Part shown: piece after piece, positions 25,014-31,701 of the stretch | How positions within the stretch are numbered: position 1 is the first letter of the stretch | Layout: every line of letters starts with the position of its first letter | From: Truepera sp965215315 | Lineage (GTDB): Bacteria > Deinococcota > Deinococci > Deinococcales > Trueperaceae | Direction of reading: 5' to 3' | DNA length: 64,000 nucleotides | NCBI GenBank assembly: GCA_965215315.1 | Contig: CBDCDB010000008.1 | Span: 1,364,001-1,428,000, forward strand | Notes under the pieces: generated by a model | Databases searched by the model: none | The model's input: only the letters and a program-made list of their open reading frames with translations | What the model was told of the DNA's origin: nothing | Translations under genes and position numbers: made by a program

Positions 25014-26876
25014 ATGTCGCGTATCCCTACCGGTGAACTGCTCGACGAGCGCTACGAAGTCGTCGGCAACTTGGGGCAGGGCGGCATGGCGCAGGTGTAC
25101 CGGGCCTTCGACCGGCGTTTGGAGCGCGAAGTTGCGCTCAAGGTGTTGCGCCCGCACCTGACCGAAGCCGATACTGAGCGGTTTCGGCGCGAGATCATGA
25201 CGCTCGCCAAGCTCAGCCACCCAAACATCGTCAGCATTTACGATCTAGGTCGGAGCGACCACGTGTACTTTACGATGGAGCTGATTCCCGGCGGGCCGCT
25301 GACCGAACTCGGGCCACTCGGGGCCGACCCCGAACCACTGCGGCACTTTTTAGCGGCGGCTATCAGCGTCGCCGAAGCGCTCGCGTATGTTCACCGGCTC
25401 GGGATGGTTCACCGCGACCTAACCCCGCGCAACATCCTCTTAACCCCGGAAGGCCACCCCAAAGTGATGGACTTCGGGCTGGTCCAGCTCGCCGAGTCGA
25501 GCCGTCAGCTCACCCGTACCGGCCTGACGCTCGGGACGCCGCAATATATGGCTCCGGAGCAGGCAGAGGGCAAGATGACAGGCGCACACACCGACCTCTA
25601 CGCGCTCGGCGCGGTACTTTATAAAACGGTGACAGGCGTCGCCCCATTTGAGGCCGAAAACGACCTGACGCTCCTCTATCAGCACGTTTATGGCACGCTC
25701 AAAGCGCCTAATGAGCTTAATCCAGCCCTGCCGCCTAGTCTTTCAGGTTTAATCGTAAGTTTACTGGCAAAGAATCCCCTCGAGCGTCCCGCTTCCGGCG
25801 AACGCGTCGCCGACGCGCTCAGAACGGTTCAGGCGCTCGTAGCCCAAACGAGCAGCGCCGCGCGGCTCGGGGGGCCGGGGCAGCACGGCGTCTTCTCCGG
25901 GGGGCCGGTCAATCCGGGCGGGCTTAAAAGAGTGTGGAGCGTAAAACTCGCCGAAGGCCCGCAGTGGCCGGGGGCGCTCACAGCCGCTGCCGGATTCTTG
26001 CTACTCGGGTTGCGGAGCGAAGAGGTCGTGGTGCTGCATCCGAGTGACGGGAGCGTTCAGGCCCGCTTTGAAACCGACGATGAGGTCAACAGCGCGGTCG
26101 TCAGTGTTGGGGACACGCTTCTTTATACGAGCCGTTCGGGAGCTTTAAGCGCACACCGCTGGCCCGGCGGTGAACTCAGGTGGCGCGACGCAGAAGCTGG
26201 GGTCGTTGGCTTTGTCCCGTATGCCGGAAGTTTGTTTTTGGGAACGGCGGGGGGACTCGAGCGCCGCACCCTAAGTAACGACCTGCTCTGGCACTACCCT
26301 AGCGACCCGGGTCAGACCGCCCCGACCGTGTGCAGCGCCGTCCCCAACACGGTCTGCTACTTTACGCGTTCAGGTTGGCTGCACGGTGTCGGAATGGAGG
26401 GACAGGGCCAGTTCAAGGTCGAATTCGGTGAGGTGACGGCGCAACCTGCCGCTTACAACACCCTGCTTCTGATACCCGAACGCAGCGGCGACCTTCACGC
26501 CTTCAGCTTGGAGACCTTCGAGGTGCTGTGGAGCTACGATATGGAGGGGCCGCTGTGGGCCTCACCTTTGGTATGGGGGCCGTATGTGTACAGCGTTTCG
26601 TGGGCCGGGGTGATGCGCTGTTTGTCACTCCAAACCGGCGACGATCTCTGGGAAACGCCCCTTGGGGGGCGTGTTACGGCGACGCCCATACTTGCTGGGG
26701 GCGTCCTCTATAGCGTTACCGAAACCGGTGAACTTTTCGCCCTAGACGCGCGTACCGGGCACAAACTCTTTCATGAACAGGTGAGTCAAGGCCCCGTTCA
26801 GGCCAGCCCACTCGTTCTGGGCGATACACTTTTCGTCGCAGCTCTAGACGGCACGGTTCGTGCGTACCGCACCTGA
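25014..26876 (+). CDS. Ser/Thr protein kinase fused to a PQQ-type beta-propeller (RqkA-like)
   Basis: 620 residues. The kinase domain (about 10-270) shows the glycine loop LGQGGMAQVY, VALK lysine, HRDLTPRN (from His133), DFG (Asp153) and APEQ. The catalytic loop has Thr where most Ser/Thr kinases have Lys. From about residue 310 to the end, repeated blades (GDLHAFSLETFEVLWSY, GELFALDARTGHKLF, GTVRAY) form a PQQ-enzyme-like propeller. No membrane helix separates the two, so both parts should be cytoplasmic. This architecture matches the Deinococcus radiodurans quinoprotein kinase RqkA (DR2518), linked to radiation resistance. The start is fixed by TATTCT six bases upstream. Confidence 0.85.
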   Translation: MSRIPTGELLDERYEVVGNLGQGGMAQVYRAFDRRLEREVALKVLRPHLTEADTERFRREIMTLAKLSHPNIVSIYDLGRSDHVYFTMELIPGGPLTELGPLGADPEPLRHFLAAAISVAEALAYVHRLGMVHRDLTPRNILLTPEGHPKVMDFGLVQLAESSRQLTRTGLTLGTPQYMAPEQAEGKMTGAHTDLYALGAVLYKTVTGVAPFEAENDLTLLYQHVYGTLKAPNELNPALPPSLSGLIVSLLAKNPLERPASGERVADALRTVQALVAQTSSAARLGGPGQHGVFSGGPVNPGGLKRVWSVKLAEGPQWPGALTAAAGFLLLGLRSEEVVVLHPSDGSVQARFETDDEVNSAVVSVGDTLLYTSRSGALSAHRWPGGELRWRDAEAGVVGFVPYAGSLFLGTAGGLERRTLSNDLLWHYPSDPGQTAPTVCSAVPNTVCYFTRSGWLHGVGMEGQGQFKVEFGEVTAQPAAYNTLLLIPERSGDLHAFSLETFEVLWSYDMEGPLWASPLVWGPYVYSVSWAGVMRCLSLQTGDDLWETPLGGRVTATPILAGGVLYSVTETGELFALDARTGHKLFHEQVSQGPVQASPLVLGDTLFVAALDGTVRAYRT

Positions 26877-26994
26877 TCCCGACCCAAAAACCCTACTAAC
26901 GAGTCTGACAGCGGCTTGACAAAGCCCTGACAGGATAGTTCGTAAAGGTATCTGTTACACTACCTGGAGCAACATCAAACCCAAAGGAGATTTT

Positions 26995-28293
26995 ATGAAG
27001 CGTTCGTTACTCCCGTTGGCTCTTGTGGCTGCAAGCTTGGCCTCTGCTCAGGCCCAAACCCCGCTCACTTTCTGGCACGCCTTTACCGACGAACCGCGCT
27101 CGAGCTGGATCGAAGATCGCGCTGCCGAATGGAACGAGCAAAACCCCGACTTCGTGATGAACGTCGAGTCAAAAGGCTCATACCCGGAAACGCTGCAAGC
27201 AGTCATTCTGGGTGCGCGGCAGGGTGACACGCCGAACGTCGTGCAAGTTTACGAGATCGGTTCACAGCTGGCGCTCGACGCTGGCATCTTTACGCCGGTC
27301 GGTGAAGTTGAGGGTGACTTTGATTTTTCGGACTATATCGAACCCGTGCTCAACTACTACACCATCGGTGGGCAGGTCAATTCGATTCCGTTTAACTCGT
27401 CGTCCCCGATTTTGTACACCAACAAGACCCTGATGGAGCAGGCCGGACTCGACCCGGAAAGCCCGCCGGCAACCTACAGCGAAATTATTGATGCTTGCAA
27501 GACGATCGAAGCGTCAGATGTTTCGGCAGACTGCTTCGGCGTGAGCTTGAACGGCTGGTTTTTCGAGCAGTGGATGGCGGAGCAGGGCGCTGACCTTTTA
27601 AACGAAGGCAACGGTCGGGACGGGCGCGCCACTGAAGTCAACTACGAAAGTGAAGAGTTTAAGAACATCGCCAGTTTTTTCAAGACGATGAACGACGCTG
27701 GGTACTACACCTATACGGGGGCACTCGAGGATTGGGACGGCTCCGACGCTATCTTCAACAATCAGCAGGCGGTCTTTCACATTACCTCGACAGCTGATCT
27801 GGGCAACATCACCGCCGCCGCCGAAGAAGCCGGTTTTGAACTCGGGGCGGGACTCCTGCCGATTGCCGACGACGCCGAGCGTAACGGCGTGGTCATCGGC
27901 GGCGCGAGCTTGTGGCTGGTCGGCGACAAACCTGCTGAAGAGCAGCAAGCTGCGCTCGACTTCGTGCTGTACATGACCAACACCGAGAACATGGTGTCGT
28001 GGCACAAGCTGACCGGTTACTACCCGGTACGCAACTCGTCGGTCGAGGCGCTCCGCGATGAGGGCTGGTTCGACGAAGACCCCAACTACAGCGTCGCGTT
28101 CGATCAGCTTTTGGATACCGAGGTCAATCAGGCGACTGCCGGGGCCTTGAGCGGCAACATGCAAGAGGTTCGCACCATTACCGAGGAGACGATGCAGCGT
28201 ATTTTTCAGGGTGGCGCAGTTGACGATGAGCTCTCACGCGCCGCCGAGCAAGCTGCTGCACGCTTGGCCGAGTACAACAGCAACTTCCAGTAA
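26995..28293 (+). CDS. ABC importer substrate-binding protein (UgpB-like)
   Basis: 432 residues, an extracytoplasmic binding protein for sugars or glycerol-3-phosphate. Signal peptide MKRSLLPLALVAASLASAQAQ (first 21 residues), then the family opening LTFWHAFTDEPRSSWIEDRAAEWNEQNP. LNYYTIGGQVNSIPFNSSSPILYTNK and NTENMVSWHKLTGYYPVRNSSV are typical of the UgpB group, hinting at a phosphorylated or glycerol-type ligand, not proven. AAAGGAG lies before the ATG. TTGACA at 26916-26921 and TACACT at 26956-26961 are promoter-like but poorly spaced. A terminator separates it from the permease genes. Confidence 0.88.
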   Translation: MKRSLLPLALVAASLASAQAQTPLTFWHAFTDEPRSSWIEDRAAEWNEQNPDFVMNVESKGSYPETLQAVILGARQGDTPNVVQVYEIGSQLALDAGIFTPVGEVEGDFDFSDYIEPVLNYYTIGGQVNSIPFNSSSPILYTNKTLMEQAGLDPESPPATYSEIIDACKTIEASDVSADCFGVSLNGWFFEQWMAEQGADLLNEGNGRDGRATEVNYESEEFKNIASFFKTMNDAGYYTYTGALEDWDGSDAIFNNQQAVFHITSTADLGNITAAAEEAGFELGAGLLPIADDAERNGVVIGGASLWLVGDKPAEEQQAALDFVLYMTNTENMVSWHKLTGYYPVRNSSVEALRDEGWFDEDPNYSVAFDQLLDTEVNQATAGALSGNMQEVRTITEETMQRIFQGGAVDDELSRAAEQAAARLAEYNSNFQ

Positions 28294-28312
28294 ATATAGC
28301 CGTGCTGACTTT

Positions 28313-28343
28313 GGGCTGCGCACTAAGCGCAGCCCTTTCTTTA
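28313..28343 (+). terminator. Strong hairpin between binding protein and permease genes
   Basis: GGGCTGCGC (28313-28321) pairs perfectly with GCGCAGCCC (28327-28335) around ACTAA, followed by TTTCTTT. It would let most transcripts end after the binding-protein gene and some read into the permeases, keeping the binding protein in excess. Confidence 0.8.
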
Positions 28344-28389
28344 GACTTGGCAGGTGTTCAGGAATCTAGTGTGGAGCTGAGGAGGCGCT

Positions 28390-29316
28390 ATGCAACCTGT
28401 GTTTAAGAGCCGCGCACTGGCGTGGTTGATGCTATTACCGACGGTTATTATTTTACTCGTATTTATCTACTTTCCACTTTTTAAGTCGTTTGTCTCGAGC
28501 CTCTACCGCAGCAACCTCTTTTTGGGGACGTGGCAGTTTGCCGGACTAGAAAACTTTCGTTCGCTCTTCTCCGGCCCGCTCGCTCCGGCCTACGTTCAAG
28601 CACTCATTCAAACCGTCGTCTTCAGCCTTTTAGTCGTCTCCATCGGGCTCCTCATCAGCTTGGGCGTCGCTACCCTGGCCAACCAACCCGTGCGCGGCGC
28701 ACGTATATACCGGCTGCTGCTCATCTGGCCCTTCGCCCTCTCCCCCGCCGTCGCCGGAACCATTTTTCTATTTATCTTTAACCCGCAAGTCGGCATCGCC
28801 AACGATTTTTTGGGTGCAACGTTTGGGATTCGCCCGCGCTGGCTCGACACGCCTTCCCTGACGTTTTCGCTCGTGACTGCCGCCGCTATCTGGAAAAATC
28901 TAGGCTACAACATCGTCTTTTACCTCGCGGCGCTCCGCAACATCCCCGGTGAACTCGGTGAGGCCGGGCAGTTAGACGGTGCGGACAGCTGGCAGCGGTT
29001 CTGGCGGATCACCTTTCCGCTGCTCAGCCCGATGACCTTTTTTCTAGTTTTTACCAATCTGACCTTTTCGTTTTTCGACTCTTTCGGACTGATCGACATT
29101 ATGACCAGCGGCGGCCCGATCGGACGCCCCCCTCTCGACGAAACGGGCGTGACCACGACGCTGATTTATAAAATCTTTCAAGACGGCTTTAGCGGCACCG
29201 GCAACTTAGGCGTCGCAGCGGCGCAGAGTATCGTGCTGCTCTTTATCGTTGCGGGAATTGCGCTGTTGCAGTTTCGGTTCGGCAACCGCCGCGTCTACTA
29301 TGGGGGCGACCAATGA
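28390..29316 (+). CDS. ABC sugar/glycerol-phosphate permease, UgpA-like
   Basis: 308 residues with six transmembrane helices. The EAA cytoplasmic loop that contacts the ATPase is ELGEAGQLDGADSWQRFWRITFPLL (about residues 187-211). GAGGAGG stands before the ATG. It follows the binding-protein gene through a partial terminator and precedes the second permease by 24 bases. No ATPase gene is nearby, so a shared ATPase encoded elsewhere is likely. Confidence 0.9.
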   Translation: MQPVFKSRALAWLMLLPTVIILLVFIYFPLFKSFVSSLYRSNLFLGTWQFAGLENFRSLFSGPLAPAYVQALIQTVVFSLLVVSIGLLISLGVATLANQPVRGARIYRLLLIWPFALSPAVAGTIFLFIFNPQVGIANDFLGATFGIRPRWLDTPSLTFSLVTAAAIWKNLGYNIVFYLAALRNIPGELGEAGQLDGADSWQRFWRITFPLLSPMTFFLVFTNLTFSFFDSFGLIDIMTSGGPIGRPPLDETGVTTTLIYKIFQDGFSGTGNLGVAAAQSIVLLFIVAGIALLQFRFGNRRVYYGGDQ

Positions 29317-29340
29317 GAGGCAACTTATGAAAGAGAGCCT

Positions 29341-30228
29341 ATGAAGCGTAATACCTTCTGGATTCACCTGCTGCTGATTCTGGCGTGTCTGCTCGTCACC
29401 GCGCCCATTCTGTTCGCGCTCGTTAAGGCGACGCAGACGCGGGCGCAGGTTCTTTCGCCCAGTCTGGTTCCCGGAACGCTCCTCTGGGAGAATGTCCAGG
29501 CAGCGTGGACGGGCGGTAATCTGGGCGTCTATATGCGGAACTCGCTGATTGTCGCGGCAGCCGTGACGTTCGGTAAAACACTCTTGTCGCTGATGGCGGC
29601 GACCGCCCTGGTCTACTTCGAGTTTCCCTTCCGGCGGCTCGTGTTCGGCCTTATTTTGCTGACGCTGATGACGCCGTTAGAAGTGCTTGTCCTGCCGCTC
29701 TTCGACCTCGTGTCGCAGCAACCGCCGGAATCGTGGCGCGTCTTTTGGGAGTGGTTTCGCAACCCGGTGGCGGTGTTTCTCAACCCGATTCGGTTCGGCT
29801 TCGGGTGGGCCAATACCTACTGGGCCATTATCGTGCCCTTTTTGGCGTCGGCTACGGGCGTCTTTTTGTTTAATCAGCACTTCCGCTCGATTCCGCGTAG
29901 CCTGGCTGACGCGGCTAAAATCGACGGCGCGGGGCCGGTACGGTTTTTGCGGAGTGTGCTCATTCCGATGAGCTGGAACACGATTGGGGCGCTCGCGGTG
30001 ATTCAGTTCGTCTATGTTTGGGATCAGTACCTGTGGCCGCGCATCATCATCCGGCGTAACGAAACGCAGGTCGTGCAGATTGGGCTCAACGCGCTCGTGT
30101 CGGGCGACCGGGTGGAGTGGGGGCACGTCATGGCGGCGGCGCTCGTAAGTATCATCCCGCCGCTCATCATTTTTGGATTGCTGCAAGAGCAGTTTATGCG
30201 CGGATTTGCGCTCTCGAGCGACAAATAG
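29341..30228 (+). CDS. ABC sugar/glycerol-phosphate permease, UgpE-like
   Basis: 295 residues with six membrane helices. The EAA loop is SLADAAKIDGAGPVRFLRSVLIPM (about residues 187-210). YVWDQYLWPRIIIRRNETQVVQIGL and the C-terminal QEQFMRGFALSSDK are typical of UgpE/LacG-type partners, where the C terminus touches the ATPase. Forms the transmembrane heterodimer with the preceding gene. Confidence 0.9.
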   Translation: MKRNTFWIHLLLILACLLVTAPILFALVKATQTRAQVLSPSLVPGTLLWENVQAAWTGGNLGVYMRNSLIVAAAVTFGKTLLSLMAATALVYFEFPFRRLVFGLILLTLMTPLEVLVLPLFDLVSQQPPESWRVFWEWFRNPVAVFLNPIRFGFGWANTYWAIIVPFLASATGVFLFNQHFRSIPRSLADAAKIDGAGPVRFLRSVLIPMSWNTIGALAVIQFVYVWDQYLWPRIIIRRNETQVVQIGLNALVSGDRVEWGHVMAAALVSIIPPLIIFGLLQEQFMRGFALSSDK

Positions 30229-30264
30229 GGTGGCTCGAGCGTCACTCTCGAGCGGAAGTAAAAA

Positions 30265-30300
30265 CCAAGCCACGAGCAAAGATATCTGCTCGTGGCTTGG
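30265..30300 (-). terminator. Long perfect hairpin, T run on the minus side
   Basis: CCAAGCCACGAGCA (30265-30278) pairs over all 14 bases with TGCTCGTGGCTTGG (30287-30300), loop AAGATATC. The A run before it (30260-30264) becomes a T run on the minus strand, whereas the plus side is followed by GCGG. As an intrinsic terminator it therefore faces left, although the genes on both sides run right. Confidence 0.7.
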
Positions 30301-30353
30301 GCGGACGATGAGCCGCGCGTGAGCCCTGAGCCCAGTTTGGCGGTGTAAAACCG

Positions 30354-30359
30354 TACAAT
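30354..30359 (+). promoter_or_regulatory. -10 box TACAAT before a possible leader peptide
   Basis: TACAAT ends six bases before an ATG at 30366, the spacing seen at leaderless genes. That ATG opens a 14-codon frame ending at 30410, which overlaps the GTG start of the receiver gene in another frame. Confidence 0.55.
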
Positions 30360-30365
30360 AGGACT

Positions 30366-30410
30366 ATGCGACGCTTGACGACACTGACGGGGCAGTCCGG
30401 TGACAACTGA
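30366..30410 (+). CDS. Possible leaderless leader peptide (14 aa)
   Basis: MRRLTTLTGQSGDN followed by TGA. It is placed directly behind TACAAT with six-base spacing and ends ten bases inside the downstream receiver gene. It could couple translation of that gene by termination and restart. Its reality rests only on position. Confidence 0.35.
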   Translation: MRRLTTLTGQSGDN

Positions 30411-31155
30411 AGGTACAGGCACCTGCACCGTGTTCGTCGCCGAGCATGACGAACGGTTGTTGCAACTTATCGAACTGGCGCTGAGTACAGATCCGGGCAC
30501 CGAAGATTACGCCGTCGTTAGTGCGCGGCTCGGTAGCGAGGTGCTCTCGGGGCTCGAGCAAACCACCCCCGCCCTCGTCATCCTCGGCAGCTTGCCCGAC
30601 CTCAGCACCGCCGAACTTACGAAGCGCGTCCGCCTCGTCCCCCGTTTACAGAGCGTTCCCCTACTCGTTACCAGCAGCGACGCAGCTCCGGATGTGGGCG
30701 CTGTCCTCGAGCGCCCGTTTACGGGAACAGCCCTGACCGAGGCCGCCCTGCGCCTGCTCGGATCACCTGCGGCCCCCACCCGCACTGCCCATACCGTGAT
30801 GGTCATCGAAGACAGCGCCGCCCTGCGCGGCCTGATCTCCGACATCTTGCACCGGCAGGGTTACGGCATCGAAACCGCTGAAAATGTACCGCAAGCCAAA
30901 GCGCTCATCAAACGCCTTGCCAAAGATGTCAGTCTCGTTCTGTTAGACGTCAATCTTCCCGGTGGCACCGGCTTTGAGCTTCTAGAACTTATCCGGCGAC
31001 GCTCCGACGTACCGGTGTTTATTCTCTCGGCCTTGCGGCAGCAAGAACAGATTCAGCGGGGAGAGACGCTCGGGGCGCAGGCGTTTATCGAAAAACCGTT
31101 TAATCCGAAGGAGCTCATCCGGAAAATCCGCGATGTGTTGACCCAAGCAGAGTGA
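30400..31155 (+). CDS. Two receiver domains in tandem, no output domain
   Basis: 251 residues. The N-terminal half (about 5-115) is a degenerate receiver: the acidic pocket is reduced (VFVAEHDE) and the phosphoacceptor strand reads VILGSLPDL. The C-terminal half (about 128-250) is a full receiver with MVIEDS, the phosphoacceptor in VLLDVNLPGG and the lysine in FIEKPF. There is no DNA-binding or enzymatic output, so it likely passes phosphate or binds a partner. The GTG at 30400 has a weak GGGG upstream and overlaps the leader frame. Confidence 0.8.
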   Translation: MTTEGTGTCTVFVAEHDERLLQLIELALSTDPGTEDYAVVSARLGSEVLSGLEQTTPALVILGSLPDLSTAELTKRVRLVPRLQSVPLLVTSSDAAPDVGAVLERPFTGTALTEAALRLLGSPAAPTRTAHTVMVIEDSAALRGLISDILHRQGYGIETAENVPQAKALIKRLAKDVSLVLLDVNLPGGTGFELLELIRRRSDVPVFILSALRQQEQIQRGETLGAQAFIEKPFNPKELIRKIRDVLTQAE

Positions 31156-31205
31156 GTTTTATAGGTATTAGAGAACAGGAAGCAAGGTAACTTCACCCCT
31201 CAATA

Positions 31206-31337
31206 GAGCAATTATCACACCTACTGAGCGCGAAGCTCGTAGCTATCATCTCTTAGGGGTGCGTGCTAGTGTACGAAGTCCTCCGCAGGAACGACAATCG
31301 TTTTCCCAGAGCGTCTCAAACCGGATGATACCTGCTA
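31206..31337 (+). repeat. Intergenic repeat, type A, flanked by TA
   Basis: 132 bp, the same length as the 11.7-kb copy and nearly identical to it. TA lies at both outer edges (31204-31205 and 31338-31339). The left end is GAGCAATTATCA (one end base changed) and the right end TGATACCTGCTA. Confidence 0.85.
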
Positions 31338-31400
31338 TAATTAGAGGAGCAACTAAACCAAGGTGGGTGTTTAAAATACAGCGTTGCCGAACTAGACTGT

Positions 31401-31694
31401 TAGCATTTGCATAAGAGATTGACACCAGTATCATCCCAGAATGTGCGTGCTAGACTGAAAAAATCTTACATAACCTAAGCTCGAGGTTTCTCCGGGGATC
31501 GTTTTTCCGTCTCTGCCGGGTTTCCTTTTACAAGCGTAAGGCGTGCCCAAGGCTAAAACGCTCACGTAGTCTTAAACGGCGAAAGCGCAATCCTCGAGAC
31601 GGTCGTCAGTCACCAAAAGTACAGGATTTGCGTGCCCGATGTAAAAACAGCTATCAGGTTACCTGGAGCGTTTCCGACTAGCTGATACCTGCTA
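31401..31694 (+). repeat. Intergenic repeat, type B (long copy)
   Basis: Begins TAGCATTTGCA (31401) and ends TGATACCTGCTA (31694). The first 72 and last 29 bases match the short copy at 5124-5224. About 190 bases between them have no counterpart there, contain two CTCGAG sites and show no open frame. No TA flanks. Confidence 0.7.
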
Positions 31695-31701
31695 CGTAAA
31701 G

